64,000 nt of DNA from JBIQJD01 sp044507695 (GCA_044507695.1 JBIQJD010000003.1:248001-312000), one strand, 5' to 3'; shown: positions 7,840-17,830, numbered from the stretch's first letter. Notes: a model not told the origin generated them from the letters alone. A program made the numbers and translations.

Positions 7840-9195
7840 TTAACCGGCTAATTTATTAATCTCTTCCAGGTAATTTGAAGATAAACTCTCCGCTGATGAT
7901 TTATCCTTTGCTTCCGTAATAATTCGGATTATCGGTTCTGTATTTGATTTTCTGAAATGAACCCAGTGATCTGTAAAATCAATACGCAAACCATCTTCCA
8001 GATTTATTTTTTCATTGCCGTACTTTTCGGATAATCTTTTAAGAATTACATCAGGATTTATTCCTGTTAATTCTATTTTCTTTTTGGAAATAAAATACTC
8101 AGGTAATGATTTTTTTAGTTCAGCCAAAGTTCCGCCAAACTCAAGCAGATGCTGTAAGGTAATTGCAATTCCAACCAAAGCATCCCTGCCGTAATGAAGT
8201 TCGGGATAAATAACTCCGCCGCTTCCTTCACCGCCAATAATTGCATTTACATCCTTCATTTTCTTTACAACGTTTGCTTCTCCAACCGGTGAACGGAAAA
8301 CTGCTGAACCATTTGATGCGGCAACATCATCAACTGCTCTTGTCGTTGAAAGGTTTACAACAACATTTCCTTTTTCTTTTGAAGTAATAAATTTAACAGC
8401 GTTTGTAATTGTATTTTCTTCACTAAAAGGCTCACCTTCATTTGTAATAAGAACAAGTCTGTCAACATCCGGATCAACTACAACCCCGAGATCCGCTTTA
8501 TGCTTAACTACAGCATTCATTGTTTCTGTTAAATTTTCAGGTAGCGGTTCAGGCAGGCGGGGAAAAATACCTGTAGTTTCACAATTTATTTCTATTACTT
8601 CACATCCAAATTCTTTAAGAAGCTGCGGTATTACATATACTCCCGCACCGTTCACGCAGTCTACCAGCACTTTAAATTTACGTTTTCTGATTTCTTCTCT
8701 GTTTATGTATTTAAGATTAAGCACATCCTGCATGTGGATTTTTAAACCTTCTTCATAAGAAGTAAGCTTTCCAAGGTTTTGCCAGTTTTTAAATTTATTC
8801 TCTGATTTGTTCAGCAGTGCAAGCATTTCAACATTTTCTTCGGGAGTCATAAATTGTCCGGTGCCGTTAAGTAATTTTAATGCGTTCCACTCGTTAGGAT
8901 TATGGCTTGCAGAAATTGCAATTCCACCAGCGGCGCCGGTTTTCTTTACTGTATACTGAACGGTAGGCGTTGGGCAGATACCGATATCAATTACATCTAA
9001 TCCCTTTGCCATTAATGTACCGGCCGCAATTGATTTAACCATCTCACCGGAAATCCGTGCATCACTTCCTAAAATAATTTTTCCTTCTTTAATAAAATCA
9101 GCATAAGCAGAAGTGTATTTTACAAGCACATCCGGATCCAAACCATCACCCACAATACCGCGTATGCCTGAAACGCTTACCATTAACGTTGGCAT
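7840..9195 (-). CDS. glmM: Phosphoglucosamine mutase / phosphomannomutase family
   Basis: 451 aa alpha-D-phosphohexomutase. Seen: active-site ISASHNP with the phosphoserine at S97, metal loop DPDVD (D241, D243, D245), sugar-binding GGEGSGG (321-327) and the phosphate-binding RKSNTEP near 420. The family interconverts hexose 6- and 1-phosphates. The sequence is closest to the GlmM/archaeal-type mutase that makes glucosamine 1-phosphate for UDP-GlcNAc, but substrate choice between glucosamine and mannose phosphate cannot be settled from sequence. A strong AAAGGAGG lies just before the ATG. It is transcribed alone, toward the DUF58 gene. Confidence 0.85.
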   Translation of the reverse strand: MPTLMVSVSGIRGIVGDGLDPDVLVKYTSAYADFIKEGKIILGSDARISGEMVKSIAAGTLMAKGLDVIDIGICPTPTVQYTVKKTGAAGGIAISASHNPNEWNALKLLNGTGQFMTPEENVEMLALLNKSENKFKNWQNLGKLTSYEEGLKIHMQDVLNLKYINREEIRKRKFKVLVDCVNGAGVYVIPQLLKEFGCEVIEINCETTGIFPRLPEPLPENLTETMNAVVKHKADLGVVVDPDVDRLVLITNEGEPFSEENTITNAVKFITSKEKGNVVVNLSTTRAVDDVAASNGSAVFRSPVGEANVVKKMKDVNAIIGGEGSGGVIYPELHYGRDALVGIAITLQHLLEFGGTLAELKKSLPEYFISKKKIELTGINPDVILKRLSEKYGNEKINLEDGLRIDFTDHWVHFRKSNTEPIIRIITEAKDKSSAESLSSNYLEEINKLAG

Positions 9196-9341
9196 TAATC
9201 CTCCTTTAATTGAAAAGATGTATATTAAAAATATAAATATTTATGCCATTATTAAATTGCTGCCGTCTTAAAAGATTATATACAACATGCCATTAGGGTT
9301 TAGAATTCCATTTTATTCAAATTTAAGGTGATCTGATTTTA

Positions 9342-9370
9342 TTGACATATAAACAAAGGTGTGTTATATT
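9342..9370 (+). promoter_or_regulatory. Sigma-70-type promoter
   Basis: TTGACA (9342-9347), 17-bp spacer, TATATT (9365-9370). Transcription would start near 9377, just before a hairpin and about 65 bp before the TonB receptor start. It is the cleanest -35/-10 pair in the window. Confidence 0.8.
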
Positions 9371-9378
9371 CGGCACTT

Positions 9379-9406
9379 AAAATACTTTCAAAGTAGAAAG
9401 TATTTT
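9379..9406 (+). promoter_or_regulatory. Hairpin at the 5' end of the receptor mRNA
   Basis: Perfect 11-bp stem AAAATACTTTC (9379-9389) / GAAAGTATTTT (9396-9406) with six-base loop AAAGTA, starting within a few bases of the predicted transcription start. It could stabilise the message or bind a regulator as a DNA palindrome. No T-tract follows. Confidence 0.55.
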
Positions 9407-9441
9407 CAATCCTATAAAAAAATTATAAAAAGAGGTAGTTG

Positions 9442-12327
9442 ATGAGTAAGGTTCGCTTACTATTATACACTTTTGTAGTTCTGATTTCCGCTGCGGGATC
9501 AGTTTTTGCCCAGGCCTCAGGAAAAATCTCCGGTAGAGTACTTGAAAAAGAAACCGGTGAACCAATTCCATTTGCTAACGTTTTTGTTGAAGGAACACAG
9601 CAGGGCGCGGCTACTGATCTTGACGGAAATTATGCCATTCTAAATTTAGCTCCCGGGTTATATACGGTTACAGCATCAGTTGTTGGATTTCAAAAAATGA
9701 CTGTGGAGAACGTAAGGGTGAATGTGGATTTTACCACACAGTTAGATTTTGAACTTTCAACAGGAGCGATTGATTTACCGGCAGTTGTTGTACAGGGAGA
9801 TAGAAATCCGCTGATCAGGCAGGATCTCACAAATCCCACTGTAGCAATTACGGCAGAAACAATTGAAGCTCTGCCGGTTGATCAGATATCGGATGTAATA
9901 AAGCTTCAGGCTGGAGTTGTTGAAGGTGATGACGGTTCACTGCATATACGTGGTGGTTACGGCAATGAAATTGCTTTTACTTTAAATGGAATTTCTGTTA
10001 ATGATCCGTATGCAAACCAGCGATCAATAGGAGTTGCAACAAATGCTATACAGGAAGTTTCCGTTTCCACCGGTACATTCAGTGCGCAATACGGCAATGC
10101 ACTCAGCGGTGTTGTTAATTATGTAACGAAGGAAGGCGGTGATAAATATACATTCAGCCTGCGTGCATACGGCGGAGAATATTTAACAGACAGAACCGAA
10201 CTTTTTACAGAACAGCTTGGAATTAAAAATATCGCTCTTACAAGAAAAAGAATTGAAGGTACAGTAGGCGGGCCATTGCAGATAGGAAATGCGCGTTTCT
10301 ATATCTCAAGTGTGTTTGAAGATTTTGATGGTTCTTTTTATGGAATTAGATTATACAATCCAACTGATTCATACTTAACTCCTGATAATTTCAGATCAAC
10401 AGACAGTTTGCGTACAAGATACGGATTGTACACAAGATCTACTGATCCATATTTCTTTAATCCTTATTCAAGCGATACAAGCGGATTACCAACGGGTGAT
10501 GGCGCATTGGTACCAATGAATCCATCTGTTAATTTTAATCTTCAGGGTAACCTGAGTTTTAATCTTGGTTCATTATTCAAAGTGAAGTATGAAGCTGTTT
10601 ACGATAAAGGCGAATCAAAAAGTTACAGTAATTCTTACAAGTATAACCCTGATGGAATTGGTACAAATTACTCGGATGGTTTAGTACAATCTTTGGATTT
10701 AACTCATACAATCAGCAGCAATATTTTTTATACATTAAAATTATCTTATGGTTATAATCAGGCAAATTATTATTTATTTGAAGATTTAACTAATCCCGGT
10801 TACCTGCCGCGTGAGATTTATGCACGTAATATCGGTAATACAACCTTCCTTTCGGGCGGAACAGATAATTACAGGCAGTTCAGAAAAACCCAAACATTGG
10901 GAATAAAGGGAGATGCTGTTGCTCAGTTGTTTACAAATCATGAAGTGAAAGCCGGATTTGAAATAAGACAGCATGATGTTCAGTTTGAAGGATACTCTGT
11001 TGAAATCGGCAAGCTGGATGATAACGGAAGATTTGCTAATCTTACAAATGATGATTTGCTGTACGGCAATCCTACAATCATCCGCAGAATACCAATGCTT
11101 GATAACGGACAGGTAAATCCAAATTTATACACACAATATCAAACAAAACCGCTTCAGCTTTCTGCGTATGTTCAGGATAAAGTTGAACTGGCACAGACAT
11201 TAATTTTAAACGTTGGTTTGCGTTATGAAATGTTTGATCCGGCAGCAAGCTACAATCCAAATCTTTCCAGGAATCTTGTTGATTCATTATTTGGATTTAT
11301 AAATGCTTACAACACACCGGCAGAAATTAAACATACATTTTCTCCGAGAATCAGCGTTTCATATCCAATAACAGATAGAGGTATTATCAGATTTTCATAC
11401 GGTCATTTTTATCAGAATGGTTCGTTATCATCTTTATACAGAAATCTTGATTATTACGTTGTAAACTTTGGTTCTACTCCAACATTTGGAAATCCAAACG
11501 TTGATCCTCAAAAATCAATTCAGTATGAAATTGGTTTGCAGCAGCAGTTAACGGATGATTTCAAATTTGATCTTACCGGATTTTATAAAGATGTGAGCAA
11601 TTATATCTACACGCAAACCGTTTATACAAACAGCGGAAGACAGTATAGTGTTCTTACAAATCTTGCTTATTCAAACGTAAGAGGAATAACGCTTTCATTT
11701 CTTAAAAGACGTTCACCGGGAAGCTTGTTCTCCGCAAGTCTTGATTATACATTCTCAGTTGCTGAAGGAAACAGGACAGAACCTTCCGAGGAACTGTTTT
11801 TTAGTGAGCAGTCAGGAAAGCAGACTGAAACATTCTTAGTTCCGCTAAGTTTTGACAGAACACATGTTATCAATGCAACAATTGGTTTAAATCAGCCGGA
11901 TGATTGGAGTGCAGGCATTGTTCTGAATTTCCAGAGCGGATCACCTTACACACCAAACCTGCCGTCTGATTATGTAGATGTTCGCTATGAGCAAAACTCT
12001 GCAAACCAGCTTGTTCAGTGGGGTGTTAACCTGAAGCTTGAAAAATTCTTTACTCTTGGTCCGCTCAGATATTCAATCTTCCTGCAGGTTGAAAACTTAT
12101 TCGATACCGAAAATGAATTAGCAGTATATGAGAGTTCGGGACGGGCATTAACAAATATTGAAGAGACCAGGATTCCGATAGAGTTCAGTGATCTCCGCAG
12201 AAGAATAACAAAGGGAGACCCGGGATTATTTGATATTTCACAGGTGAATAATTACTACTCAAACAGACCTGAAAGAGTTAACAGGCCCCGTGAAATTCGT
12301 TTGGGTTTCTCATTACTGTTCAATTGA
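9442..12327 (+). CDS. TonB-dependent receptor with carboxypeptidase-like N-terminal domain
   Basis: 961 aa from ATG 9442 (AGAGG at 9431-9435; an in-frame TTG at 9439 is less well spaced). Signal peptide 1-24 ends VFAQ. Residues about 28-110 are a CarboxypepD_reg-like beta sandwich (GKISGRVLEKETGEPIPFANV). The plug domain follows (about 130-235; DLTNPTVAITAETIEALP, LHIRGGYGNEIAFTLNGISV, FSAQYGNALSGVVNYVTKEG), then a long beta-barrel ending in LGFSLLFN with terminal aromatic residue pattern. Such receptors import ligands through the outer membrane using TonB energy. There is no SusD partner; instead a giant secreted protein and a PorV homologue follow, so it may be part of a surface or secretion assembly rather than a polysaccharide system. 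Ligand unknown. Confidence 0.9.
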   Translation: MSKVRLLLYTFVVLISAAGSVFAQASGKISGRVLEKETGEPIPFANVFVEGTQQGAATDLDGNYAILNLAPGLYTVTASVVGFQKMTVENVRVNVDFTTQLDFELSTGAIDLPAVVVQGDRNPLIRQDLTNPTVAITAETIEALPVDQISDVIKLQAGVVEGDDGSLHIRGGYGNEIAFTLNGISVNDPYANQRSIGVATNAIQEVSVSTGTFSAQYGNALSGVVNYVTKEGGDKYTFSLRAYGGEYLTDRTELFTEQLGIKNIALTRKRIEGTVGGPLQIGNARFYISSVFEDFDGSFYGIRLYNPTDSYLTPDNFRSTDSLRTRYGLYTRSTDPYFFNPYSSDTSGLPTGDGALVPMNPSVNFNLQGNLSFNLGSLFKVKYEAVYDKGESKSYSNSYKYNPDGIGTNYSDGLVQSLDLTHTISSNIFYTLKLSYGYNQANYYLFEDLTNPGYLPREIYARNIGNTTFLSGGTDNYRQFRKTQTLGIKGDAVAQLFTNHEVKAGFEIRQHDVQFEGYSVEIGKLDDNGRFANLTNDDLLYGNPTIIRRIPMLDNGQVNPNLYTQYQTKPLQLSAYVQDKVELAQTLILNVGLRYEMFDPAASYNPNLSRNLVDSLFGFINAYNTPAEIKHTFSPRISVSYPITDRGIIRFSYGHFYQNGSLSSLYRNLDYYVVNFGSTPTFGNPNVDPQKSIQYEIGLQQQLTDDFKFDLTGFYKDVSNYIYTQTVYTNSGRQYSVLTNLAYSNVRGITLSFLKRRSPGSLFSASLDYTFSVAEGNRTEPSEELFFSEQSGKQTETFLVPLSFDRTHVINATIGLNQPDDWSAGIVLNFQSGSPYTPNLPSDYVDVRYEQNSANQLVQWGVNLKLEKFFTLGPLRYSIFLQVENLFDTENELAVYESSGRALTNIEETRIPIEFSDLRRRITKGDPGLFDISQVNNYYSNRPERVNRPREIRLGFSLLFN

Positions 12328-12422
12328 TTTAATGTCAAGAGTAATGAGATTATTCACAGCAAATAATATTAGTATCAATTCAAAGTTGATGCTTACAAAA
12401 AGTTTATAAAAAGGAATTAAGG

Positions 12423-15400
12423 ATGAATAAAAAAATTATTCTGTTTCTGATAAGTTTTTTGATTTCAACTACGTCTGTTATTTCCCAGCAAAAAGAAGTT
12501 ATTGATCCGAAAGGATTGAGCCAGGAAGATATGGTTAGAATTTTCGGAGATCTTTATAAACCGGGTAAAGTTTTTAAAACTGCCGGTGATCCAAGGGAAA
12601 TAAGAGAAGTAATAATCAGCGGAAATAAAATTACTACTGTTATTTTTAATTACGGTTCAATAACCAAACCAAATTATCTCCCGTATGTTGCTGATCTCGT
12701 CTGGCAGGGATTAGGTTATGGTTATGAATTCGGCCCGCTTGCAGCAGCACAGGTTGTAGTCACTCTTTCTGATGGCACAATTGATACTGTGGAAATTGTG
12801 GATGATTCATTTGTACTTGAATCTCAGGGTGATTATTCACCTGATGGTTCTTTAAAATGGGGATGGCTGCCAAAACCGGGATTTGCTGATCCAAATTCTA
12901 AAGAAGTTGCTACTCTTAATGCAGGTGATAAAGATGGAGACGGCAAGCCGGATTCCTGGCCTGAAAGATGGTATTCTCCCGGCGCAGGAAAATACTTGTG
13001 GCCTGCATTCCTCGGTGATCAATCCACTGCACCTGATGAAGAAGTTTATTACGTGATGGATGATTATACAAATGCAGAATTTCCTTACTATCCGTTTGAT
13101 AATGATTCATCTAAACGAGGCTTGGGGCTTGATGCTGAAGTTAGAGTTCTACAGTATAATAATCCTCTTGCAGAAGATATAATGTTTGTTATTTACTCAA
13201 TTACAAACGCAAGTGATAAAGATCTTTCAAGAGTTTATTTTGGAATGCAGGGTGATCCTCACGTTGGAGGATTCAGTAATTATTCTGATGACAGAGGTTT
13301 TTTTATTCCGCCTTCCGGTCCTCTTGCTGATCCATATCCGCAGCGTGCAAGAAGCATGGTTTATGCATGGGATCCCGATAATTCAGGTGATGGTGGAAGA
13401 ATTACAGGCTACTTCGGCTGGCAATTTCTTGAATCACCAACCAACTCGATCAATGGAGAAGATGATGATGATGACGGTATAACGGATGAATCACCATACA
13501 ATGGTGCAGGTACTTTTCTTGATGAGAATAATGTTAATCAAGGTATATCTAATTTATCTCAATATATTGAAGTATACGGACAGCCAAGACCAAGATGGTC
13601 AGGTGATGAAGACGGAGACTGGAATATAGAATTTGATGATGTGGGAATTGATGGTATCGGTCCTGAATCAGAAAACTATCCCGGACCTGATTACGGTGAG
13701 GGTGATGGAAAACCATCCCAGGCTTTTTATCTGGACATGAACGATAATCTTAAATACGATGTTGGTGAGCCAATATCTGATGATAGATTACCAGGATATT
13801 TATGGGCAGGTTCGGAACCAAATTTTGGATTGAGAGATATTTCTGAATCCGATCAGCTCGGATTAACAAGTTTCCACGCTGCCGGTTATACTGCAAGTCT
13901 GCCAAACGTTCCCAAAAATGATCCGCTGATGTGGGAATGGTTATCTTCTGACTCAATTGATCCGGCACAGGAATTATTAAATCAGCCGGGTGATAATATA
14001 TTTAATTTTGGAACAGGTCCGTTGAGATTAAATCAAAAAGAAACACAAAGATTTTCAATGTCAATTCTTTTTGGTGATAATCTGAACGATCTGGTACTTA
14101 ATGCTGAAACAGCAACCAGGATACTTGAATCAGATTACCGCTTCTCAAAGCCGCCGGAAAAACCAACTGTAAAGGCAGTTGCGGATAGTGGTAAAGTTTA
14201 TTTGTATTGGGATACTTTTGCAGAACAATCTTTTGATCCCTTCATTCGTGCAAATGATTTCCAGGGGTATAAAATTTACCGGAGCCGCGATTACACGTTT
14301 GCGGATGTTTACACAATTACTGATGCTAACGGTGTTCCTTTCCTGGGTCAGCCGTTGTTCGATCAGAACACAGGCAGAAGAGCACAATTTGATCTTGTTG
14401 ATTCCTTGTCCGGTTTTCATCCGATAGAATATCTCGGAAGGGCAGTAAAATATTATCTCGGCAACAACACCGGCCTGGTTCATGAGTATGTTGATTCAAC
14501 TGTAATGGATGGTATAACATATTATTATGCTGTTGTTGCATACGATGGCGGTTCAATTAAATTTGGAGTTCCGCCTTCCGAAACTCAGGCAGTAATTTCA
14601 AAAGATCCAATTACCGGTGAATTAATTTTTGATGTGAATACAGTCCAGGTTACGCCGGGCAGATTAGCACCCGGAATTACATCTGCACAGACTGGCAATG
14701 GTGGTGTTCCCCAGAGAATAACGGGAAATTCTACCGGTGCAATTTCTGTTAAAGTATTGAATGATCTGGATGTAAAGAATAAACTTTATAAAATCAATTT
14801 TATTGAACCTGATACATACCATATCCTTGATTCAACCGGAGTTGAAGATGAGTTCGTATCAAAAGATACTGTGTTTGTTGATTTAGATCATCCGAATATC
14901 CAGGAAGGAAGTGTACAGGTTTATGATGCAAGCGGAAATTTAGTTGATCCGTCTGCCTACTTAATTAATACAATGTCTGGCAAAATACGCGGATCAGCAA
15001 TTGGAAGTTTGCCCGCAGGCCAGGTTTATAAAGCTGTATACCGCTATTATCCTGTTTACAACAGCCATTTAATTAATGGAGAAGATGCAAATGATCATTT
15101 TGATGGCGTAAGAGTTTACGTACAGAATGATACTCTTACACTCGATCAGGCTAATACCAGGTTTAATGATCCTGCAATAAACGTAAGGTCAGTTGCTTTC
15201 TGGCCTCCAAGTATCGGATCATTAACTAAATATCGTTCGGATTGGGAAATAAGGTGGAATGATCTTGATACAACAGCAGCGGGACAATGGGTAAATCCGG
15301 GTGATACTGTACAGAATCACTTAGGACAATCTGTTGTAACACCATTCAAAATTTTTGATGTGGTTTCCAATCAACCGGCAACCTATATAATTTATGATTC

Positions 15401-15962
15401 AATTCCGGCAACAAGAAATAATGGAAAATGGGATTGGGGTGAGCCGATTATTCTGCGCCCAACAGGCGCTGCGGGATTTTCAGTAAGTTATGAAGTAGTG
15501 TTCAGAAGACCTGCTGACACAGAAGATAATCCTGTCTATCCAAAGAGCGGTGATATTTATTTCGTTAAAACTCTTAAACCATTCCAGGCAGGAGACACCT
15601 ATATATTTGAAACTAAAGAAGTTGGGTTTGAAAAAGAATCCGCTTCTGCTGGTTTGAACGATATTTATGTTGTACCTAATCCTTACGTTGCTTATTCGCT
15701 TTCTGAAAATCCGGCTACAACATCAAACCAGCGCGGTGAAAGAGAAATTCAATTCAGAAATCTTCCTCCAGCTTGTACAATCCGCATTTACACAATTGCG
15801 GGTGAACTGGTGCAAACAATTTACAAGGATGATAATTCAAGCCAGGCATCGTGGGATCTGCTGAGTTATGAAGGCCAGAGAATTGCCTACGGTGTGTACA
15901 TTTATCATGTGGATGCACCTGGAGTAGGGGAGAAGATCGGAAGATTTGCAGTTATAAAATAA
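12423..15962 (+). CDS. Giant secreted protein with C-terminal sorting-like domain
   Basis: 1179 aa, AAGG in front of ATG 12423, signal peptide 1-21 (ends VISQ). No catalytic family recognised. The N-terminal half has calcium-loop-like acidic strings (DKDGDGKPDSWPERW, INGEDDDDDGITDESPYNG) and SITNASDKDLSRVYFGMQGDP. Around 580-700 there is a fibronectin-III-like region (KPTVKAVADSGKVYLYWDTF...FQGYKIYRS). The last about 95 residues (DIYVVPNPYV, IRIYTIAGELVQTI, YGVYIYHVDAPG) match the shape of T9SS-type sorting domains, but in a divergent VVPNPYV form unlike the NYPNPFNP form of the two cargo proteins near 3-6 kb. It lies between a TonB receptor and a PorV homologue in one direction. Confidence 0.8.
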   Translation: MNKKIILFLISFLISTTSVISQQKEVIDPKGLSQEDMVRIFGDLYKPGKVFKTAGDPREIREVIISGNKITTVIFNYGSITKPNYLPYVADLVWQGLGYGYEFGPLAAAQVVVTLSDGTIDTVEIVDDSFVLESQGDYSPDGSLKWGWLPKPGFADPNSKEVATLNAGDKDGDGKPDSWPERWYSPGAGKYLWPAFLGDQSTAPDEEVYYVMDDYTNAEFPYYPFDNDSSKRGLGLDAEVRVLQYNNPLAEDIMFVIYSITNASDKDLSRVYFGMQGDPHVGGFSNYSDDRGFFIPPSGPLADPYPQRARSMVYAWDPDNSGDGGRITGYFGWQFLESPTNSINGEDDDDDGITDESPYNGAGTFLDENNVNQGISNLSQYIEVYGQPRPRWSGDEDGDWNIEFDDVGIDGIGPESENYPGPDYGEGDGKPSQAFYLDMNDNLKYDVGEPISDDRLPGYLWAGSEPNFGLRDISESDQLGLTSFHAAGYTASLPNVPKNDPLMWEWLSSDSIDPAQELLNQPGDNIFNFGTGPLRLNQKETQRFSMSILFGDNLNDLVLNAETATRILESDYRFSKPPEKPTVKAVADSGKVYLYWDTFAEQSFDPFIRANDFQGYKIYRSRDYTFADVYTITDANGVPFLGQPLFDQNTGRRAQFDLVDSLSGFHPIEYLGRAVKYYLGNNTGLVHEYVDSTVMDGITYYYAVVAYDGGSIKFGVPPSETQAVISKDPITGELIFDVNTVQVTPGRLAPGITSAQTGNGGVPQRITGNSTGAISVKVLNDLDVKNKLYKINFIEPDTYHILDSTGVEDEFVSKDTVFVDLDHPNIQEGSVQVYDASGNLVDPSAYLINTMSGKIRGSAIGSLPAGQVYKAVYRYYPVYNSHLINGEDANDHFDGVRVYVQNDTLTLDQANTRFNDPAINVRSVAFWPPSIGSLTKYRSDWEIRWNDLDTTAAGQWVNPGDTVQNHLGQSVVTPFKIFDVVSNQPATYIIYDSIPATRNNGKWDWGEPIILRPTGAAGFSVSYEVVFRRPADTEDNPVYPKSGDIYFVKTLKPFQAGDTYIFETKEVGFEKESASAGLNDIYVVPNPYVAYSLSENPATTSNQRGEREIQFRNLPPACTIRIYTIAGELVQTIYKDDNSSQASWDLLSYEGQRIAYGVYIYHVDAPGVGEKIGRFAVIK

Positions 15963-16018
15963 TGCTGTCCCAAAGTTCGGGATGTTTGAAATAATCAAAC
16001 TATAGGAATGAAATTGTT

Positions 16019-17050
16019 ATGAAAAAAAATTTAATAACAGGACTTATAACCATCCTAATCTTTTTCTCTTCTGCCAATGCGCAGTTTGATAGAAGCACAT
16101 CTAAAGTTGGCACAACTGCAGCTCCATTCCTTAAAATTGGAGCAGGTGCAAGAGCTTTAAGTATGGGTGGTGCATACACTGCTTTAAGTAACGATATCTA
16201 TGCCGTCTATTATAACCCGGCAGGACTGGCAAACACACTTGAAAACGGACAGGTTACGTTTAATCATGCTGAGTGGCTTGCAGATATCAATTATGATTTT
16301 GCTGCGGCATCATTAAATGTACCGGGGCTGGGTGTTGTTTTCTTAAGTTTAACTTCTCTTTCAATTCCTGAAGAAAAAGTAAGAACTTTTGAAAATCCAA
16401 ACGGCGATGGAAGAGTCTGGGATGCATCTTCATTATCAATAGGCTTGGGTTACGCAAAGCAATTAACGGAAAATTTTGGAATTGGTTTTCAGGCAAAGTA
16501 TATACGTGAAGGAATCTGGAATGTAAGTGCAAGCGGCTTTGCTTTTGATGTTGGTACCTATTACATAACTCCGTTTAATGATCTTGTAATCGGTGCAAGC
16601 ATTACAAACTTTGGCACCAAGATGCAGCTCGATGGACGGGATATATTATTTAATCATGACCCTGATGGAAATCTTGATACAGGTCCGAACAATATTCCTG
16701 CTAAATATGATATGGGTTCTTTTGATATGCCGCTAATGTTCAGGCTTGGGTTGGCAATGGATCTTATCCGCTCCAGATACATCAGGGTTACAGGTGCGGT
16801 TGATGCTACACATCCGAATGATAATACCGAATATGTTAACAGTGGATTGGAAATTGCGTACGATGAAATGTTCTTCGTTCGTGCCGGTTACAAATCTCTT
16901 TTCCTCAGAGATAGTGAACAAGGTTTAACATTAGGCGCCGGATTGAATTACAGATTTGCAGATAATCTTTTAGTATTTGTTAATTATGCCTGGGCTGATT
17001 ATGGAAGACTGAAAAATGTTCAGTTCATAGATGTAGGATTGAAGTTTTAA
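16019..17050 (+). CDS. PorV/PorQ family outer-membrane protein
   Basis: 343 aa with a signal peptide (ends SANAQ). Diagnostic features are the N-terminal APFLKIGAGARALSMGGAYTALSNDIYAVYYNPAGLA block (residues about 36-70), the HAEWLADINYDFAA string, and alternating beta-barrel strands to a C-terminal aromatic residue (VGLKF). PorV is a FadL-like barrel that works as the T9SS shuttle, handing cargo from the secretion pore to the surface sortase; PorQ is a relative. Position directly after a secreted protein with a sorting-like end supports a dedicated shuttle, but that is inference. The gap to the upstream gene is 56 bp. Confidence 0.88.
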   Translation: MKKNLITGLITILIFFSSANAQFDRSTSKVGTTAAPFLKIGAGARALSMGGAYTALSNDIYAVYYNPAGLANTLENGQVTFNHAEWLADINYDFAAASLNVPGLGVVFLSLTSLSIPEEKVRTFENPNGDGRVWDASSLSIGLGYAKQLTENFGIGFQAKYIREGIWNVSASGFAFDVGTYYITPFNDLVIGASITNFGTKMQLDGRDILFNHDPDGNLDTGPNNIPAKYDMGSFDMPLMFRLGLAMDLIRSRYIRVTGAVDATHPNDNTEYVNSGLEIAYDEMFFVRAGYKSLFLRDSEQGLTLGAGLNYRFADNLLVFVNYAWADYGRLKNVQFIDVGLKF

Positions 17051-17075
17051 TACTTTGCAATAATAAATTTATTTG

Positions 17076-17113
17076 GGGCTGGCTAAATACATTTTTGCCA
17101 GCCCTTATTTTTT
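17076..17113 (+). terminator. Rho-independent terminator
   Basis: GGGCTGGC (17076-17083) / GCCAGCCC (17097-17104), 13-base loop, then TTATTTTTT running straight into the ATG of the endonuclease III gene. Confidence 0.88.
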
Positions 17114-17830
17114 ATGCAGAATATCAAATCCAAAATTAAAAAAGTAAACCTGCTGCTGATAAAAAAATACGGCATTCCTCAAAGGTCTGCAATCCCCGCT
17201 GATCCGGTGGATATGCTGGTGGCTACTATTCTTTCCCAGAACACAAATGATAAAAATTCATACCGCGCATTCAATAATCTTAAAGAAAATTACAGAAGCT
17301 GGAAAGATGTAGCCGGATTGGATGAGGAAGTTATTGAGGACCAGATAAAAGTGGCAGGACTGGGAAAACAAAAATCCAAAGCAATAAAATCTTTTCTAAA
17401 CTCTCTTCTTGAAAAGAAAGGGAAAATAACTCTTGATTATCTCCGGAGAAAAACTAATGACGAAGTATTAAATGAGCTGACAGGGTTTACCGGGGTTGGA
17501 GTTAAAACTGCAAGCTGTGTGCTGCAGTTTTCTTTCAGAAGAAATATTTGCCCGGTTGATACGCATGTTCACAGAACAACAAACAGGATTGGTATTGTAA
17601 GGACAAAAACACCGGATAAAACATTTTATATTTTGAAAGAAAATATGCCGGATGATACGGCACATTCTTTCCATACAAATCTGATAAGGCTGGGCAGGGA
17701 AATTTGTAAACCTGCTGTACCTCTTTGTTCAATTTGCCCGCTGCTTAAAATTTGTGAATATGAATATAAGAACCTGGATGCAGTTCCCGCTTATAAAGAG
17801 AATAAATTTCTATTGTTAGACAGCATTTAA
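17114..17830 (+). CDS. nth: Endonuclease III-type DNA glycosylase/AP lyase
   Basis: 238 aa. Helix-hairpin-helix LTGFTGVGVKTAS (122-134) with the catalytic lysine K131, the catalytic aspartate D149 in CPVDTHVHR, and a complete 4Fe-4S loop C198-x6-C205-x2-C208-x5-C214. The N-terminal ILSQNTNDKNS (39-49) matches the Nth substrate-binding motif. It removes oxidised pyrimidines and cuts the abasic site in base excision repair. The start abuts the T run of a terminator and has no visible ribosome binding site, so it is presumably expressed from its own start, perhaps leaderless, or from read-through. Confidence 0.92.
   Translation: MQNIKSKIKKVNLLLIKKYGIPQRSAIPADPVDMLVATILSQNTNDKNSYRAFNNLKENYRSWKDVAGLDEEVIEDQIKVAGLGKQKSKAIKSFLNSLLEKKGKITLDYLRRKTNDEVLNELTGFTGVGVKTASCVLQFSFRRNICPVDTHVHRTTNRIGIVRTKTPDKTFYILKENMPDDTAHSFHTNLIRLGREICKPAVPLCSICPLLKICEYEYKNLDAVPAYKENKFLLLDSI

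Noticed and set aside
13186..13482. 98-codon plus-strand frame inside the giant secreted protein
   Set aside because: It is fully inside the 1179-codon frame in another phase, has no ribosome site and reads as low-complexity shadow.
15961..16018. Short TCCC...GGGA hairpin between the giant protein and PorV
   Set aside because: A four-base stem without a T run is too weak to call a terminator.
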